A stretch of DNA of 33,814 nucleotides, from positions 1 to 33,814 of the IMG/VR virus record IMGVR_UViG_3300021963_000395; one strand, written 5' to 3'. A program made the position numbers and the translations under genes. Origin of the DNA: a virus. This document shows, piece by piece, positions 8,767 to 15,749 of this stretch. The first letter of the stretch is position 1, and the number at the start of each line of letters is the position of its first letter. The notes under the pieces are model-generated. The model saw only the letters and a list, made by a program, of their open reading frames with translations. It ran no database searches and had not been told where the DNA came from.

Positions 8767-10514
8767 GCCCCGCCACCCAGACGAGCTAGAATACTAGCAA
8801 CATCTGGTGGTGGTCCTGCTGGCTGACCTTCTGGTCCTGCAGGTGCAGGTTGAGGTGGAGCACCCTGTTGCATTCCTTCAGGAGCTTGAGGTTGTTCAGG
8901 CATACCTGGAGCTTCTTCTACTTCAGCTTCTTCTTTCTTAAAAATTTCCATAACAGCATCTTCAATTGAAGTGCCCTTCTTCTTCATATCGATTACCGTA
9001 GCAATTTTTTCGATGATATCTGAAGGATCAGTTCCATTAGCTGCCATTTGTGGAATAGCTTGCGTTAGTGCTCCAATAGAACCAGCAAGAGCATCACGCA
9101 TTCGCTCAACATCAATGCGATCTTTTTCAAGACCAACATTCATGCTCCAAGGTAGTTCGCTCATTACAAACTCACGGGATAACAATCCAGCCTGTAGAGC
9201 CTGTAGCGAGAAGATAAGAGCACGTGATGGATCAAGTCCAGCCATAACACCATAACGAACCTGAATGCTGTAGTCGTTCTTGATGTCCTTAGAAGGCAAG
9301 TAAGTAATTTCGTATGGTGCACCTTGATAAACACCAGACATTAACTTTTCTTCATCAAACAAGGTCTGGTCAATGTGGAAGCAAAGCTCCATAACCTTCT
9401 GGAATGTTTCAGCAAGAATCTGCTGTCCAGCCTTTACCTGCGAATCAAAGCCACCAAGAAGTGCTTGAACTCCAGAACCTGTAATAATAGACGCATCAAT
9501 GTTACCTGATCTTCCCTCTGGGTAACGAGCACCCATACGCATTTCTTGCTCAAGCAGTTGCTGTTCCGTAAATGCACCAGTAGGTAGTTCAAGAGCTACA
9601 CGACGAACACCAGCAGGGTTGTTTGTGCGGATAACAGAATCAGGACCAAAGGCAAATTCAGATACATCGTTAGGAAGAACCAAAGGAGCTTGTACAGATT
9701 TTTCTGCAGCTTCCATAGCCAACATGCTAAAGCGAGCACGAGCAATCTGTGCCCACAATACATCGTCAAACTGACCACGTGGATCATCTAGATCAAGTCC
9801 TGGACGACGTGCAACAATTACGGAAAGCTTACCAATTGGATTCTTTGCCCTACGAAGAATTAGATTTCCACGTTGTGGCAAGAACAAAAGAACTTGATCT
9901 GCATCTTCATAGCGCATTAGTTCCATATTGGTATCAAGATCTCGCATGTCGCGACCTAGATCTCCAATAATTGCACGTTCGTATTCAGGAAAGTCAACAA
10001 TTAATTCACGAATTGTTTTAATATACTTCTTGCTAAAAGATACACAGCGACCAAAACGATCAAACTCTGGGTAAGAACCCATTGGATTTTCTACACGAAT
10101 GCGTGGCATCTTTGCTTCAAAGTCAGCGTCAACAAAGATTGGCAAGAAACCATAGGTTAGATACCAGTCAGCACCTGTATACATCTGTGTCTGAAAGTTA
10201 GAAAACTCAACGTAGTTGTTAGCAATAATGGTTCTCTTGTCTGAGAACTTCTTTGCCTTGTCAGAGTTAATGTTTGCAGTTGAACAGTTAAACGAAGGAA
10301 GTGGGGCAAGAACTTCGGCAATGTCACGAGCAGCAACATCAACAAAGTTGGCAATCATTGGACGAGACATGCCCTCTGGGAACATATCTGGGTAGACAGA
10401 CTCCATGTTGCCACGTCGAACAGCAGTAATATCTGCCATTCGGAAGTCACGTTCTGCGTAACGACGGGTAAGAGCTAATACCTTGTTAGTTACTTGCTCA
10501 GTTGATAATGCCAT
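8763..10514 (-). CDS. Portal protein (583 aa)
   Basis: The portal forms the dodecameric ring at the capsid vertex through which DNA is packaged and ejected. It lies directly after large terminase (8-base gap), the classical order, and has the usual size. The N-terminal part has the helical and beta pattern of portal wings (for example NVESVYPDMF-like, FVDVAARDIAEVL). A central stretch (about 290-380) carries the alternation of a beta strand, a Ser/Gly-rich loop and long helices expected for clip and stem. The C-terminal 60 residues are Pro/Gln/Gly/Ala-rich and disordered, as in several actinophage portals. A good AGGAAA ribosome site precedes the ATG. Identification rests on position, size and general pattern, with no single diagnostic motif. 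Confidence 0.85.
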   Translation of the reverse strand: MALSTEQVTNKVLALTRRYAERDFRMADITAVRRGNMESVYPDMFPEGMSRPMIANFVDVAARDIAEVLAPLPSFNCSTANINSDKAKKFSDKRTIIANNYVEFSNFQTQMYTGADWYLTYGFLPIFVDADFEAKMPRIRVENPMGSYPEFDRFGRCVSFSKKYIKTIRELIVDFPEYERAIIGDLGRDMRDLDTNMELMRYEDADQVLLFLPQRGNLILRRAKNPIGKLSVIVARRPGLDLDDPRGQFDDVLWAQIARARFSMLAMEAAEKSVQAPLVLPNDVSEFAFGPDSVIRTNNPAGVRRVALELPTGAFTEQQLLEQEMRMGARYPEGRSGNIDASIITGSGVQALLGGFDSQVKAGQQILAETFQKVMELCFHIDQTLFDEEKLMSGVYQGAPYEITYLPSKDIKNDYSIQVRYGVMAGLDPSRALIFSLQALQAGLLSREFVMSELPWSMNVGLEKDRIDVERMRDALAGSIGALTQAIPQMAANGTDPSDIIEKIATVIDMKKKGTSIEDAVMEIFKKEEAEVEEAPGMPEQPQAPEGMQQGAPPQPAPAGPEGQPAGPPPDVASILARLGGGA

Positions 10515-10522
10515 TTAATTTC

Positions 10523-12415
10523 CTAGTATAGACCTGACAATGATTCCATTGCCATTTCGTCAAGGTTTACAATACCTTGCATAGCAACATTTCTTCTGGT
10601 TGCCCACTTGTTATTTGCATGAGCCGTTCTAAAATTACTTTGTTGAATTAATTCTTTTGCTCTAATCTCACAGAACCATAGTGCCATAACACAGTCGGTT
10701 GGTCCTTTAGTATCAGCTTTCCAAGTGATTAATTGGTTAACCAAAGCCTTAACATGCTCATTAGAGTTATCAGGAAGCTCAATAAGGTTATCTTTATTGA
10801 ACTTTCCTTCACGCATACTACCAAACAAAGATGACATGGCAGCTACACCAAAGTTAACATCCCACTTGTTCTTGCTGGTAAAGTGTTCCCGCAGTGCCGT
10901 ACCACGGCTGGCAAGCCACATTCGTAGCTGATCATCAAGCGAGAAAGCTTTCTGATAAGCGTTAATTTCAATGCGTAGCTCTTGAGGTTTGTATTCCTCT
11001 ACCCATTCTTTGATTAAGCTATCAATCTTCTGTGGCGTAGATTCAGCCATGTTATGCACATCAAGTACATACCGCTTGTTAGTCTCTCGGTTAATTGCAT
11101 AGACAACCATGGCGGTTTTGCCAGACATGGCAGGATCGAGTCCCATGATAACAAACCAAGAACCCTCTGGTTTTGGGTGACCAGGAGCATTAAAGTTAAG
11201 TCTACCAGTCTTACGCATTCGGTTAATTGAACCGTTCACAACAGGAAGTGGAAATATTGCATCTTCCTCAACATCTTGCTGCTGGTAAACAAGTGCCCAC
11301 GTGGAGGGACTAACTTCGCTACGACGCTCAAACAGTCGCCTACCGTCCCACTTTACAAAGTGCCCGTTTTCATCGGGTGTAAGCAATTCTGGATCATCAA
11401 ACTCGTCAGCCCCATCCAGCGGTCTATCAGACCTAGCCCAGAGTGTCTTCCACTTCTCAGGCTTATCGTCAAACTCAAGTACAGCTGGCATGGCTAGGTA
11501 GGTGAAAGGTGACCTACCACCAGTCCAGTGTTCTGGATTTCTAATTTCTTTATATAGATCTACGGAGGAAACTCTAGTCCCTGCAATCAGAAGCGTCCCA
11601 GTCGAACCCACACGGGTAACTACCATCTTCTGCAACCAGTTGAGCTGCTTCTCCCATTCGTGCGCGTTTGTCGTTGAGACAATATCGTCCATGATGATTA
11701 GATCCGCACGAGTACCGTAGATCTGTTGTCCAATACCAAGAGCTTGAACCGTCGGGTCCTTCTCTCCTGATTCGCGTTCGAGATAAATTCTGTCTGCAGT
11801 CCATTGGTCTGCCGTCTCCTTGTAGCCCCCTGGGGGTCCATACACCTGTTGCATCTTAAGCCATGGCTCTTCAGTCATGCGCTGCTTCAAGGAATACAAG
11901 AACTCCTTGGCGCGTGTCTGGGTCTGGGAAATAATAACAATGCGAATATTTGGGTTAAGAGCAATTTTGTACATGGCGTAGTTAACCGTCATGGTGGTTG
12001 ATTTGGCGTGTTCAGGTGGCACGTTAATCAATAACCTACGGCGATTACCCTGCTCAAACGTCATGGAAGGGTGTTGCCACGTCGGGTCACGACCCTCAAG
12101 AACGTCAATCCAGTTTTGCTGATGAGGGAATACCTCGGTGTTCAAGAACTCTCTGGAGAACGTGGCAAAATCAATTTTATGTTTATTTTCACCTAGTGAA
12201 GCAGCAATGGCATCTGATCCAAAGTTGGAAGCTTCCTCAACCTGTGCCGCAAATTCCCCATCTAAAAGCCAGGTTCTAAGCGAGGTCTTCTTCTTGCCAA
12301 CAGCAGCAAGGGCGGAATCCATATCTATGCCCTGCTTGAGAAACGAAATAAACTTTCTCTGATCTTCAATTTGCCGAAGTCTGGTGTGGTGTTGATCGCC
12401 AGCTTTAGCAGCCAT
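10523..12415 (-). CDS. terL: Terminase large subunit (630 aa)
   Basis: Motor ATPase and nuclease that packages DNA into the prohead. Residues 20-55 form a helix-turn-helix-like N-terminal segment. The ATPase has a variant Walker A (PPEHAKST, 133-140), a Walker B (ADLIIMDD, 237-244, with acidic pair) and a motif III (LLIAGTR, near 276). The C-terminal RNase H-like nuclease begins at LDPAMSG, with later acidic residues in ELRIEIN and TDCVMALWF, matching the three-acid pattern of the family. I use the ATG at 12415 (MAAKAGDQ), which has a weak TTAGG upstream; an alternative start at 12478 would run through a GC hairpin and encode an odd Ile/Thr-rich leader. It is the first gene of the leftward operon. 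No small terminase was recognised; the N-terminal HTH may partly serve that role. Confidence 0.95.
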   Translation of the reverse strand: MAAKAGDQHHTRLRQIEDQRKFISFLKQGIDMDSALAAVGKKKTSLRTWLLDGEFAAQVEEASNFGSDAIAASLGENKHKIDFATFSREFLNTEVFPHQQNWIDVLEGRDPTWQHPSMTFEQGNRRRLLINVPPEHAKSTTMTVNYAMYKIALNPNIRIVIISQTQTRAKEFLYSLKQRMTEEPWLKMQQVYGPPGGYKETADQWTADRIYLERESGEKDPTVQALGIGQQIYGTRADLIIMDDIVSTTNAHEWEKQLNWLQKMVVTRVGSTGTLLIAGTRVSSVDLYKEIRNPEHWTGGRSPFTYLAMPAVLEFDDKPEKWKTLWARSDRPLDGADEFDDPELLTPDENGHFVKWDGRRLFERRSEVSPSTWALVYQQQDVEEDAIFPLPVVNGSINRMRKTGRLNFNAPGHPKPEGSWFVIMGLDPAMSGKTAMVVYAINRETNKRYVLDVHNMAESTPQKIDSLIKEWVEEYKPQELRIEINAYQKAFSLDDQLRMWLASRGTALREHFTSKNKWDVNFGVAAMSSLFGSMREGKFNKDNLIELPDNSNEHVKALVNQLITWKADTKGPTDCVMALWFCEIRAKELIQQSNFRTAHANNKWATRRNVAMQGIVNLDEMAMESLSGLY

Positions 12416-12465
12416 AATAAACCTAATTATCCTAGTAATAGTAATACTATTAGTAATAATAGTAA

Positions 12466-12488
12466 GCAACCCCTCCAAAGGGGGTTGC
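12466..12488. terminator. GC hairpin in terminase leader
   Basis: GCAACCCC (12466-12473) pairs with GGGGTTGC (12481-12488), plus a T-G pair, around a 5-base loop. On the minus strand it is followed by the T-rich TTACTATTATTAC, not a true U-tract. It stands about 50 bases upstream of the terminase ATG. It could be an attenuator in the terminase leader or a block against leftward read-through; a functional terminator is not proven. Confidence 0.45.
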
Positions 12489-12551
12489 AGTTACAACAGG
12501 CAAGCCATAAGGCAAGCTTGCTAATATTATAACCTCTACTAATACTAACCC

Positions 12552-12613
12552 TGTTACAGAACACTTGTAACGCTCTGTTATCAGATTGTTACCTAAATCA
12601 CATAGATTGTTAT
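12552..12613. repeat. Iteron- or operator-like TGTTAC/T repeats
   Basis: Four copies of TGTTA(C/T) start at 12552, 12576, 12587 and 12608, with spacings of 24, 11 and 21 bases, all near whole helical turns. Two share the longer unit GATTGTTA (12584 and 12605). The first copy forms an inverted repeat with TGTAAC at 12565-12570. Repeats on the same helix face in a divergent A+T-rich region are typical of operators or replication iterons. No protein partner is known here. Confidence 0.4.
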
Positions 12614-12724
12614 AACATAAGCCATAGCTTATGAGAATAAACAAATAGATAATACTAGGGGCAAACAACTAACTATAAATTATAACTGACTCTACAGTAT
12701 TACTACAGCTCACGGTTAACAACT

Positions 12725-12820
12725 GGGGGTCAAGGACAGCACTAGTCTCGCCCCTTCGGGGCTCGGCAGGACAAGCCTGCTTCTCGCTTTTCAAGCGAGC
12801 TGACGACCCCCCTGGGGGGG
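12725..12820. ncRNA. Multi-branched structured element
   Basis: GGGGGTC (12725-12731) pairs with GACCCCC (12805-12811) to close an 87-base unit, backed by CAGC/GCTG (12737-12740 with 12799-12802). Inside are three hairpins: GCCCC/GGGGC with a TTC loop (12750-12762), GCAGG/CCTGC (12766-12780) and CTCGCTT/AAGCGAG (12783-12799). Directly after, CCCCCC and GGGGGG (12807-12820) can form a rival hairpin that would break the closing stem, as in a switch. The fold is the same on either strand, so the direction is not settled. It could be a leader RNA, a small RNA or a DNA-level structure at an origin. It is not a tRNA. Confidence 0.5.
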
Positions 12821-13014
12821 TGGTTCGAGGTGGTGAGTATGTATCTCTAACTTACGGCTTAGTTTAAAGACCAAAGACCTAGACTGTTTGGACTACAGAC
12901 TGTCTAATCCAGACTTTAGTTCTTCTGCCCTCCGCAACAAGTTGCTACGGGATAAACGCAATGCTGAAATTTTCGAGATAGAAATGTTCTATCCAGATTA
13001 GAAAGGAGTGAGCG

Positions 13015-13263
13015 ATGTTTGCTTACTTTATTGTTTCAGATAAGTTGGGAGTTTCCCACAAGCACTACCTAAGCCAACAAGATGCGGTAGACGACGCTAT
13101 CCTATGGTTCCGTAAAGACCCAGAACGAGTAGGTAAGTTCGAGATAGTAGAAGCAGGCGAACTGTACTGTGGCGGTTGCAATACCGTACACGCTGGCAAA
13201 TCAACCTGTGAATGTACCTGTGATAACCGCGCTTGCGAGTGCAACCTACCAGCCTACCTATAA
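13015..13263 (+). CDS. Cysteine-rich early protein (82 aa)
   Basis: First gene of the rightward operon, preceded by a strong AAAGGAG ribosome site. The N-terminal 45 residues form an alpha/beta unit (FAYFIVSDK, then a helix AVDDAILWFRK). The C-terminal half has C-x2-C, C-x-C, C and C-x-C groups (CGGC, CECTC, ACEC), enough to bind one or two zinc ions. As the first early gene it may act in host take-over, but no family is recognised. The Cys-rich tail is typical of small actinophage proteins. Confidence 0.8.
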   Translation: MFAYFIVSDKLGVSHKHYLSQQDAVDDAILWFRKDPERVGKFEIVEAGELYCGGCNTVHAGKSTCECTCDNRACECNLPAYL

Positions 13264-13272
13264 GGAAAAGCA

Positions 13273-13452
13273 ATGAGATACTACGCAACCATAGCAATTC
13301 CAGTACTAGAGTTTGAAGCTAAAGACTCTGACCAAGCCAACAACAGATTAAATTTCATCGAGAAAATACTAACTGATAACGGCATACTTCCCACCAAAAA
13401 TGGATGGGAACTAGTAGCAATAGAACAAACAGAAGGAGCAAGCAATGCTTAA
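13273..13452 (+). CDS. Small early protein (59 aa)
   Basis: Open frame beginning MRYYATIAIPVLEFEAKDSD and ending 59 codons later. An AAGGAAAAG ribosome site sits at the right distance and the gap to the upstream gene is only 9 bases. It overlaps the next start by 8 bases. The pattern strand - helix (QANNRLNFIEKIL) - strand (WELVAIEQ) looks like a small ferredoxin-like alpha/beta fold, similar in shape to the N-terminal part of the 82-residue protein before it. I do not recognise a family. Confidence 0.7.
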   Translation: MRYYATIAIPVLEFEAKDSDQANNRLNFIEKILTDNGILPTKNGWELVAIEQTEGASNA

Positions 13453-13699
13453 CACAATCAATGGGTTCGACCTACTTCTAGTAATCGTCATTACCCTGCT
13501 TGGATTCAGGGTATACAACCTCAACCGTGAGTGCGAAAGTTACGTTCGCCAGATACTTGAGATGTCTTGGGAAATGCAGTCCCAGTACGACAGACAAAAT
13601 CCACCCTTCGGGAAAGCATTCCTTCCAGACTTTTGCGACTTCTGCACAGACAGCAAGCCACGAGAGATATACCCAGAGTGTACTTGTGCACCCTTCTAG
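13445..13699 (+). CDS. Small membrane protein with Cys-rich tail (84 aa)
   Basis: Residues 8-21 form a hydrophobic helix (FDLLLVIVITLLGF) that would anchor the protein in the membrane, followed by Arg/Glu-rich helix and a tail with C-x2-C and C-x-C (FCDFCTD, ECTCAP). An AAGGAG ribosome site precedes it. Its start overlaps the end of the 59-residue gene. A phage protein with a single N-terminal anchor and a cytoplasmic zinc-binding tail may modify a host membrane protein or act in superinfection exclusion; that is a guess. Confidence 0.7.
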   Translation: MLNTINGFDLLLVIVITLLGFRVYNLNRECESYVRQILEMSWEMQSQYDRQNPPFGKAFLPDFCDFCTDSKPREIYPECTCAPF

Positions 13700-13779
13700 G
13701 TTCTTTAGTGACGACCACCCCGCTCTGCGTGGTGTGGTCGTTGCTATGGATTCTAGGTGAATCCTATCAGTCACAGAAC
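13700..13779 (+). promoter_or_regulatory. Branched RNA leader abutting a ribosome site
   Basis: This 80-base stretch is almost fully paired. GTTCT and GTGAC (13700-13704, 13708-13712) pair with GTCAC and AGAAC (13770-13779) with a 3-base bulge. Inside are GACCAC/GTGGTC (13713-13718 with 13734-13739), with CGC/GCG as an alternative inner stem, and GGATTC/GAATCC (13748-13753 with 13759-13764). The AGGAG ribosome site for the 199-residue gene starts right after the closing stem (13780-13784), so the fold could control its translation or terminate transcription. Confidence 0.5.
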
Positions 13780-13790
13780 AGGAGAATACA

Positions 13791-14390
13791 ATGACTGATT
13801 TAAGTACCTACGGGGATGATGAGAAACTCTCAAGCATCCTCGATGTAATGAAGCAAGCAGGTCTCTTTGACCGAGTCATTGCAGTCAAGTCGCTAGTTAA
13901 TGACGATGACTTAGACACAGAGGACGAGGACTGGGTGGACGTACAAACAAAGTACGGTCACGACACCAGTGACTACGTCTTTGGTGACAGGTCAGAGACC
14001 AGAGCAGGCACTATCTCAACAGAGAGTGAGCCTGTTTCAGGACACGACTGGGTATCTCCAGTCACCAGCACAGGTCGTAAGATCTACGTTATCTCTGGAG
14101 TTCGCGCACTATGTGGACTCAAGGAAGCCGACTGCTTCGACCCTACCTGCCGTCACGTTCCAGTACTTGAGGAACAAGACGAGGAACGCCACGAGTTCAA
14201 GCAAGATTGGAACTCAATGGCAGACAGACCAAGTGAGAACTTCTTTATGGGATTGCCTGGTCTTCGCTACATAGAGAGTGACCAGCAATACTTCACTCGT
14301 CTAAACACAGTGTGCAGTGAGTGCAATCTCTACACACCATCAGCACTAGAACTTTGCCAGAACTGCGACAAAGTTTTAGTTTCCAAATAA
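13791..14390 (+). CDS. Acidic early protein with C-terminal zinc ribbon (199 aa)
   Basis: The N-terminal 60 residues are very acidic (NDDDLDTEDEDW) and could mimic DNA. The centre has a strand-rich part with cysteines at GVRALCGLKEADCFDPTC, and the C terminus has C-x2-C ... C-x2-C (VCSEC, LCQNC), a classical zinc ribbon. Acidic patch plus zinc ribbon would suit a protein that contacts RNA polymerase or another nucleic-acid enzyme, but no family is recognised. It follows the branched leader, with the AGGAG site 7 bases before ATG. Codons here are more GC-rich than those of genes beyond about 14.9 kb. Confidence 0.8.
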   Translation: MTDLSTYGDDEKLSSILDVMKQAGLFDRVIAVKSLVNDDDLDTEDEDWVDVQTKYGHDTSDYVFGDRSETRAGTISTESEPVSGHDWVSPVTSTGRKIYVISGVRALCGLKEADCFDPTCRHVPVLEEQDEERHEFKQDWNSMADRPSENFFMGLPGLRYIESDQQYFTRLNTVCSECNLYTPSALELCQNCDKVLVSK

Positions 14391-14395
14391 CAAAA

Positions 14396-14429
14396 GGCTT
14401 GCGCCCCTGCTTCGCGGGGGGCGCAAGCC
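14396..14429. terminator. Strong 12-bp stem-loop
   Basis: GGCTTGCGCCCC (14396-14407) pairs with GGGGCGCAAGCC (14418-14429), with further inner pairs around a TTC loop. No T-run follows on the plus strand; on the minus strand it is followed by TTTTG. It may be a rightward pausing or processing hairpin, or a block to leftward transcripts. It separates the 199-residue gene from the SSB-like gene. Confidence 0.55.
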
Positions 14430-14454
14430 ACTCAACAGATAAAAGGAGCAAGGT

Positions 14455-14781
14455 ATGAACAACGAACTAACAGTGACAGGTAAGTTAAAGAACATCAAGG
14501 AGTTCGATCAGTACGGCTTGATGATCGTGGGTCAGTTGACCCAGAAAGTTGGAAGCGAGCGAGCAAAGTTCACTATCCCAGTAGCCTGCTTTGATGAAAG
14601 CATTGCAAGCACACTGCGAGGACTGCGCGAGATGCAAGACGGTAACGGCTTCACACCAATAGTGAATATCGTAGGTGAATTAGACACCAAGTTCGATACT
14701 CGCCCAGGTGTTGAGTTGAATGACCGCAAGGCACCTCTGACTCGTATCCTTATCAAGTCCGTTGAACTAGCGGAAGTCTAG
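14455..14781 (+). CDS. SSB-like OB-fold protein (108 aa)
   Basis: Probable single-stranded DNA-binding protein that would protect replicating phage DNA. The protein is nearly all beta: LTVTGKLKNIKEF, QYGLMIVGQLTQ, FTIPVACFDESI, FTPIVNIVGELDT and a final strand RILIKSVELAEV. This fits the OB-fold layout, with alternating strands, a helix between strands three and four (ASTLRGLREMQ), and the typical start M-N-x-x-x-V-T-G-x-L. It lacks the usual disordered acidic tail of bacterial SSB and is short. AAGGAG precedes the ATG and strong stem-loops lie on both sides, so it may be transcribed or processed as a single unit. Other OB-fold roles remain possible. Confidence 0.5.
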   Translation: MNNELTVTGKLKNIKEFDQYGLMIVGQLTQKVGSERAKFTIPVACFDESIASTLRGLREMQDGNGFTPIVNIVGELDTKFDTRPGVELNDRKAPLTRILIKSVELAEV

Positions 14782-14788
14782 TTGAACC

Positions 14789-14824
14789 GAGAGAGGACTG
14801 GGGCATACGCCCTGGTCCTCTCTC
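14789..14824 (+). terminator. Long terminator-like hairpin after the SSB-like gene
   Basis: GAGAGAGGAC (14789-14798) pairs with GTCCTCTCTC (14815-14824), continued by T-G and G-T pairs and GGGC/GCCC, around an ATAC loop: about 16 bp. TCTCTTCC follows, which is pyrimidine-rich though not a pure T-run. This is the strongest terminator candidate in the early region, but genes continue in the same direction 26 bases later, so it may only partly terminate or may mark RNA processing. Confidence 0.65.
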
Positions 14825-14849
14825 TCTTCCAGGGAGGGTAGATAGCTAC

Positions 14850-15041
14850 GTGATTACTAAGTCGGTAGAAAATTATGCTGCTACTAAGTGTGATCATATC
14901 TATAGTCCAGAGTGTAATAGCTGTGGAGAAGACAACACATACAGATGGATAGTCTGTGCAAGATACAAGAAAGACTGTCCTGATTTTGCATGTATTAAAT
15001 GTGGAGAAATAGAAATAACAACAGAAAAGGAAAGCAAATGA
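14850..15041 (+). CDS. Small zinc-ribbon protein (63 aa)
   Basis: GTG start with a GGGAGGG ribosome site 11 bases upstream. Cysteines come as C, C-x2-C, C and C-x-x-x-x-x-C-x2-C (KCDH, ECNSC, CARYKKDC, CIKC), a double zinc-knuckle pattern; the last pair sits in a motif (FACIKCGEIE) typical of zinc ribbons. The stop overlaps the next ATG (ATGA). No family is recognised. It may be an early regulator or a simple metal-binding structural protein. Confidence 0.65.
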   Translation: MITKSVENYAATKCDHIYSPECNSCGEDNTYRWIVCARYKKDCPDFACIKCGEIEITTEKESK

Positions 15042-15613
15042 GTACAACAAAAGAGATAGACTTAGGTGCACTAACACCAGAACATTTAAAGAATGTTCAA
15101 GAAGTGTACAAGATCATGGCATTCTTACTAGATGAAGATGCTAACTATGAAGAGCTAACAGCAGAGCAGCAAGAACTAATCAACCTAGCCTGCACTAACA
15201 TCAAGATCCGTGATGGTGTACTTAAATACTTTGGTGATGCACCATTCGATGTACGAGTAGACATTATGAAATCATGGACAATCATTAGCCAAGTAATGGT
15301 TGACAGAGCAGATGATGATGGATGCAACTGTGATGCAGAAGTAATTGGTAACACATCAATGTTACTTGCAGCATTCTTATTATGCCATGCAGGTATGTAT
15401 GAAGACTTTGATGAAGATCGTGATCTTGATTACGAACTTAAATTAGTTGATGATTTACTACATGAAGCAGAAACACTAGGCTGCCAAGCTAGTCTATTAA
15501 AACTATTGCAGCTTGCACGTAACCACAACGTACCACCAGCTATCTTCTATCAGTCATTAGTAGCAGTGTCATTCCATAAAGTAACAGATCCAGAAGGACA
15601 TCTTAGTGATTAA
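15038..15613 (+). CDS. Helical early protein, faintly DUF4192-like (191 aa)
   Basis: I place the start at the ATG at 15038 (MSTTKEIDLG), which has AAAAGGAAAG upstream and an ATGA overlap with the previous gene. The protein is all helical: a first helical bundle (to about residue 75), an acidic Cys-containing loop (ADDDGCNCDAE) and a second half with AAFLLCHAGMY and LLKLLQLARNHNVPPAIF. The C-terminal pattern of small helices ending in N-V-P-P reminds me of DUF4192, a family found in actinobacteria and their phages, but much shorter. The similarity is weak. Function is unknown. Confidence 0.7.
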   Translation: MSTTKEIDLGALTPEHLKNVQEVYKIMAFLLDEDANYEELTAEQQELINLACTNIKIRDGVLKYFGDAPFDVRVDIMKSWTIISQVMVDRADDDGCNCDAEVIGNTSMLLAAFLLCHAGMYEDFDEDRDLDYELKLVDDLLHEAETLGCQASLLKLLQLARNHNVPPAIFYQSLVAVSFHKVTDPEGHLSD

Positions 15614-15749
15614 GTCCGAAGCTGTATGCAATAGGTGCAATACGCCTGTTGAATTTGAGCACGTGACACCAGGTTACTTTGCTTGGTGTCCACATCACGA
15701 TGAAGATCTATACAAATTCGAGTGCAAGTTAGAGGTATGGAATGATTAA
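15606..15749 (+). CDS. Tiny zinc-binding protein (47 aa)
   Basis: GTG start at 15606 with AAGGA seven bases upstream. The product has C-x2-C (VCNRCNT) and then WCPHHD and FEC, which form a C2-CHH/C zinc site. It overlaps the end of the previous gene by 8 bases and its TAA overlaps the ATG of the next gene, so it fills what would be a 128-base gap and fits the operon's pattern of overlaps. The frame, ribosome site and zinc motif together make it a credible gene. Confidence 0.6.
   Translation: MIKSEAVCNRCNTPVEFEHVTPGYFAWCPHHDEDLYKFECKLEVWND

Larger units (their letters stand above)
12416..13014. promoter_or_regulatory. Divergent control region between the two operons
   Basis: About 600 bases without a credible gene, between terminase (leftward) and the early operon (rightward). 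Both must have promoters here. The left half is A+T-rich and holds the hairpin at 12466-12488, a GGCAAGC direct repeat (12499-12505 and 12511-12517), four TGTTAC/T repeats (12552-12613) and a perfect 7-bp hairpin with a four-base loop (12616-12633). The right half holds the GC-rich branched element at 12725-12820. A weak rightward promoter is possible: TTGTTA at 12586-12591 with TTATAA at 12610-12615, spacing 18. A replication origin is also possible. The last 200 bases before 13015 show no other clear structure. Confidence 0.7.

Noticed and set aside
12416-12478. Longer terminase start at 12478
   Set aside because: The extension would translate a GC hairpin and an Ile/Thr-rich stretch; the ATG at 12415 leads straight into plausible protein.
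12725-12811. A tRNA, because of a 7-bp end stem and three inner hairpins
   Set aside because: Neither strand gives a 7-base anticodon loop with T at position 33, a GG-containing D loop or a TTCGA T loop in the right arm. A nearby TTCGA (12824) is not in a stem.
12800-12830. Hammerhead ribozyme core (CTGACGA at 12800-12806)
   Set aside because: No GAAA follows the adjacent CCCCCC/GGGGGG hairpin and no matching cleavage site is seen.
13478-13774. Minus-strand 98-residue frame and overlapping plus-strand frames around 13.5-13.8 kb
   Set aside because: They run across the 84-residue gene and the structured leader and lack ribosome sites.
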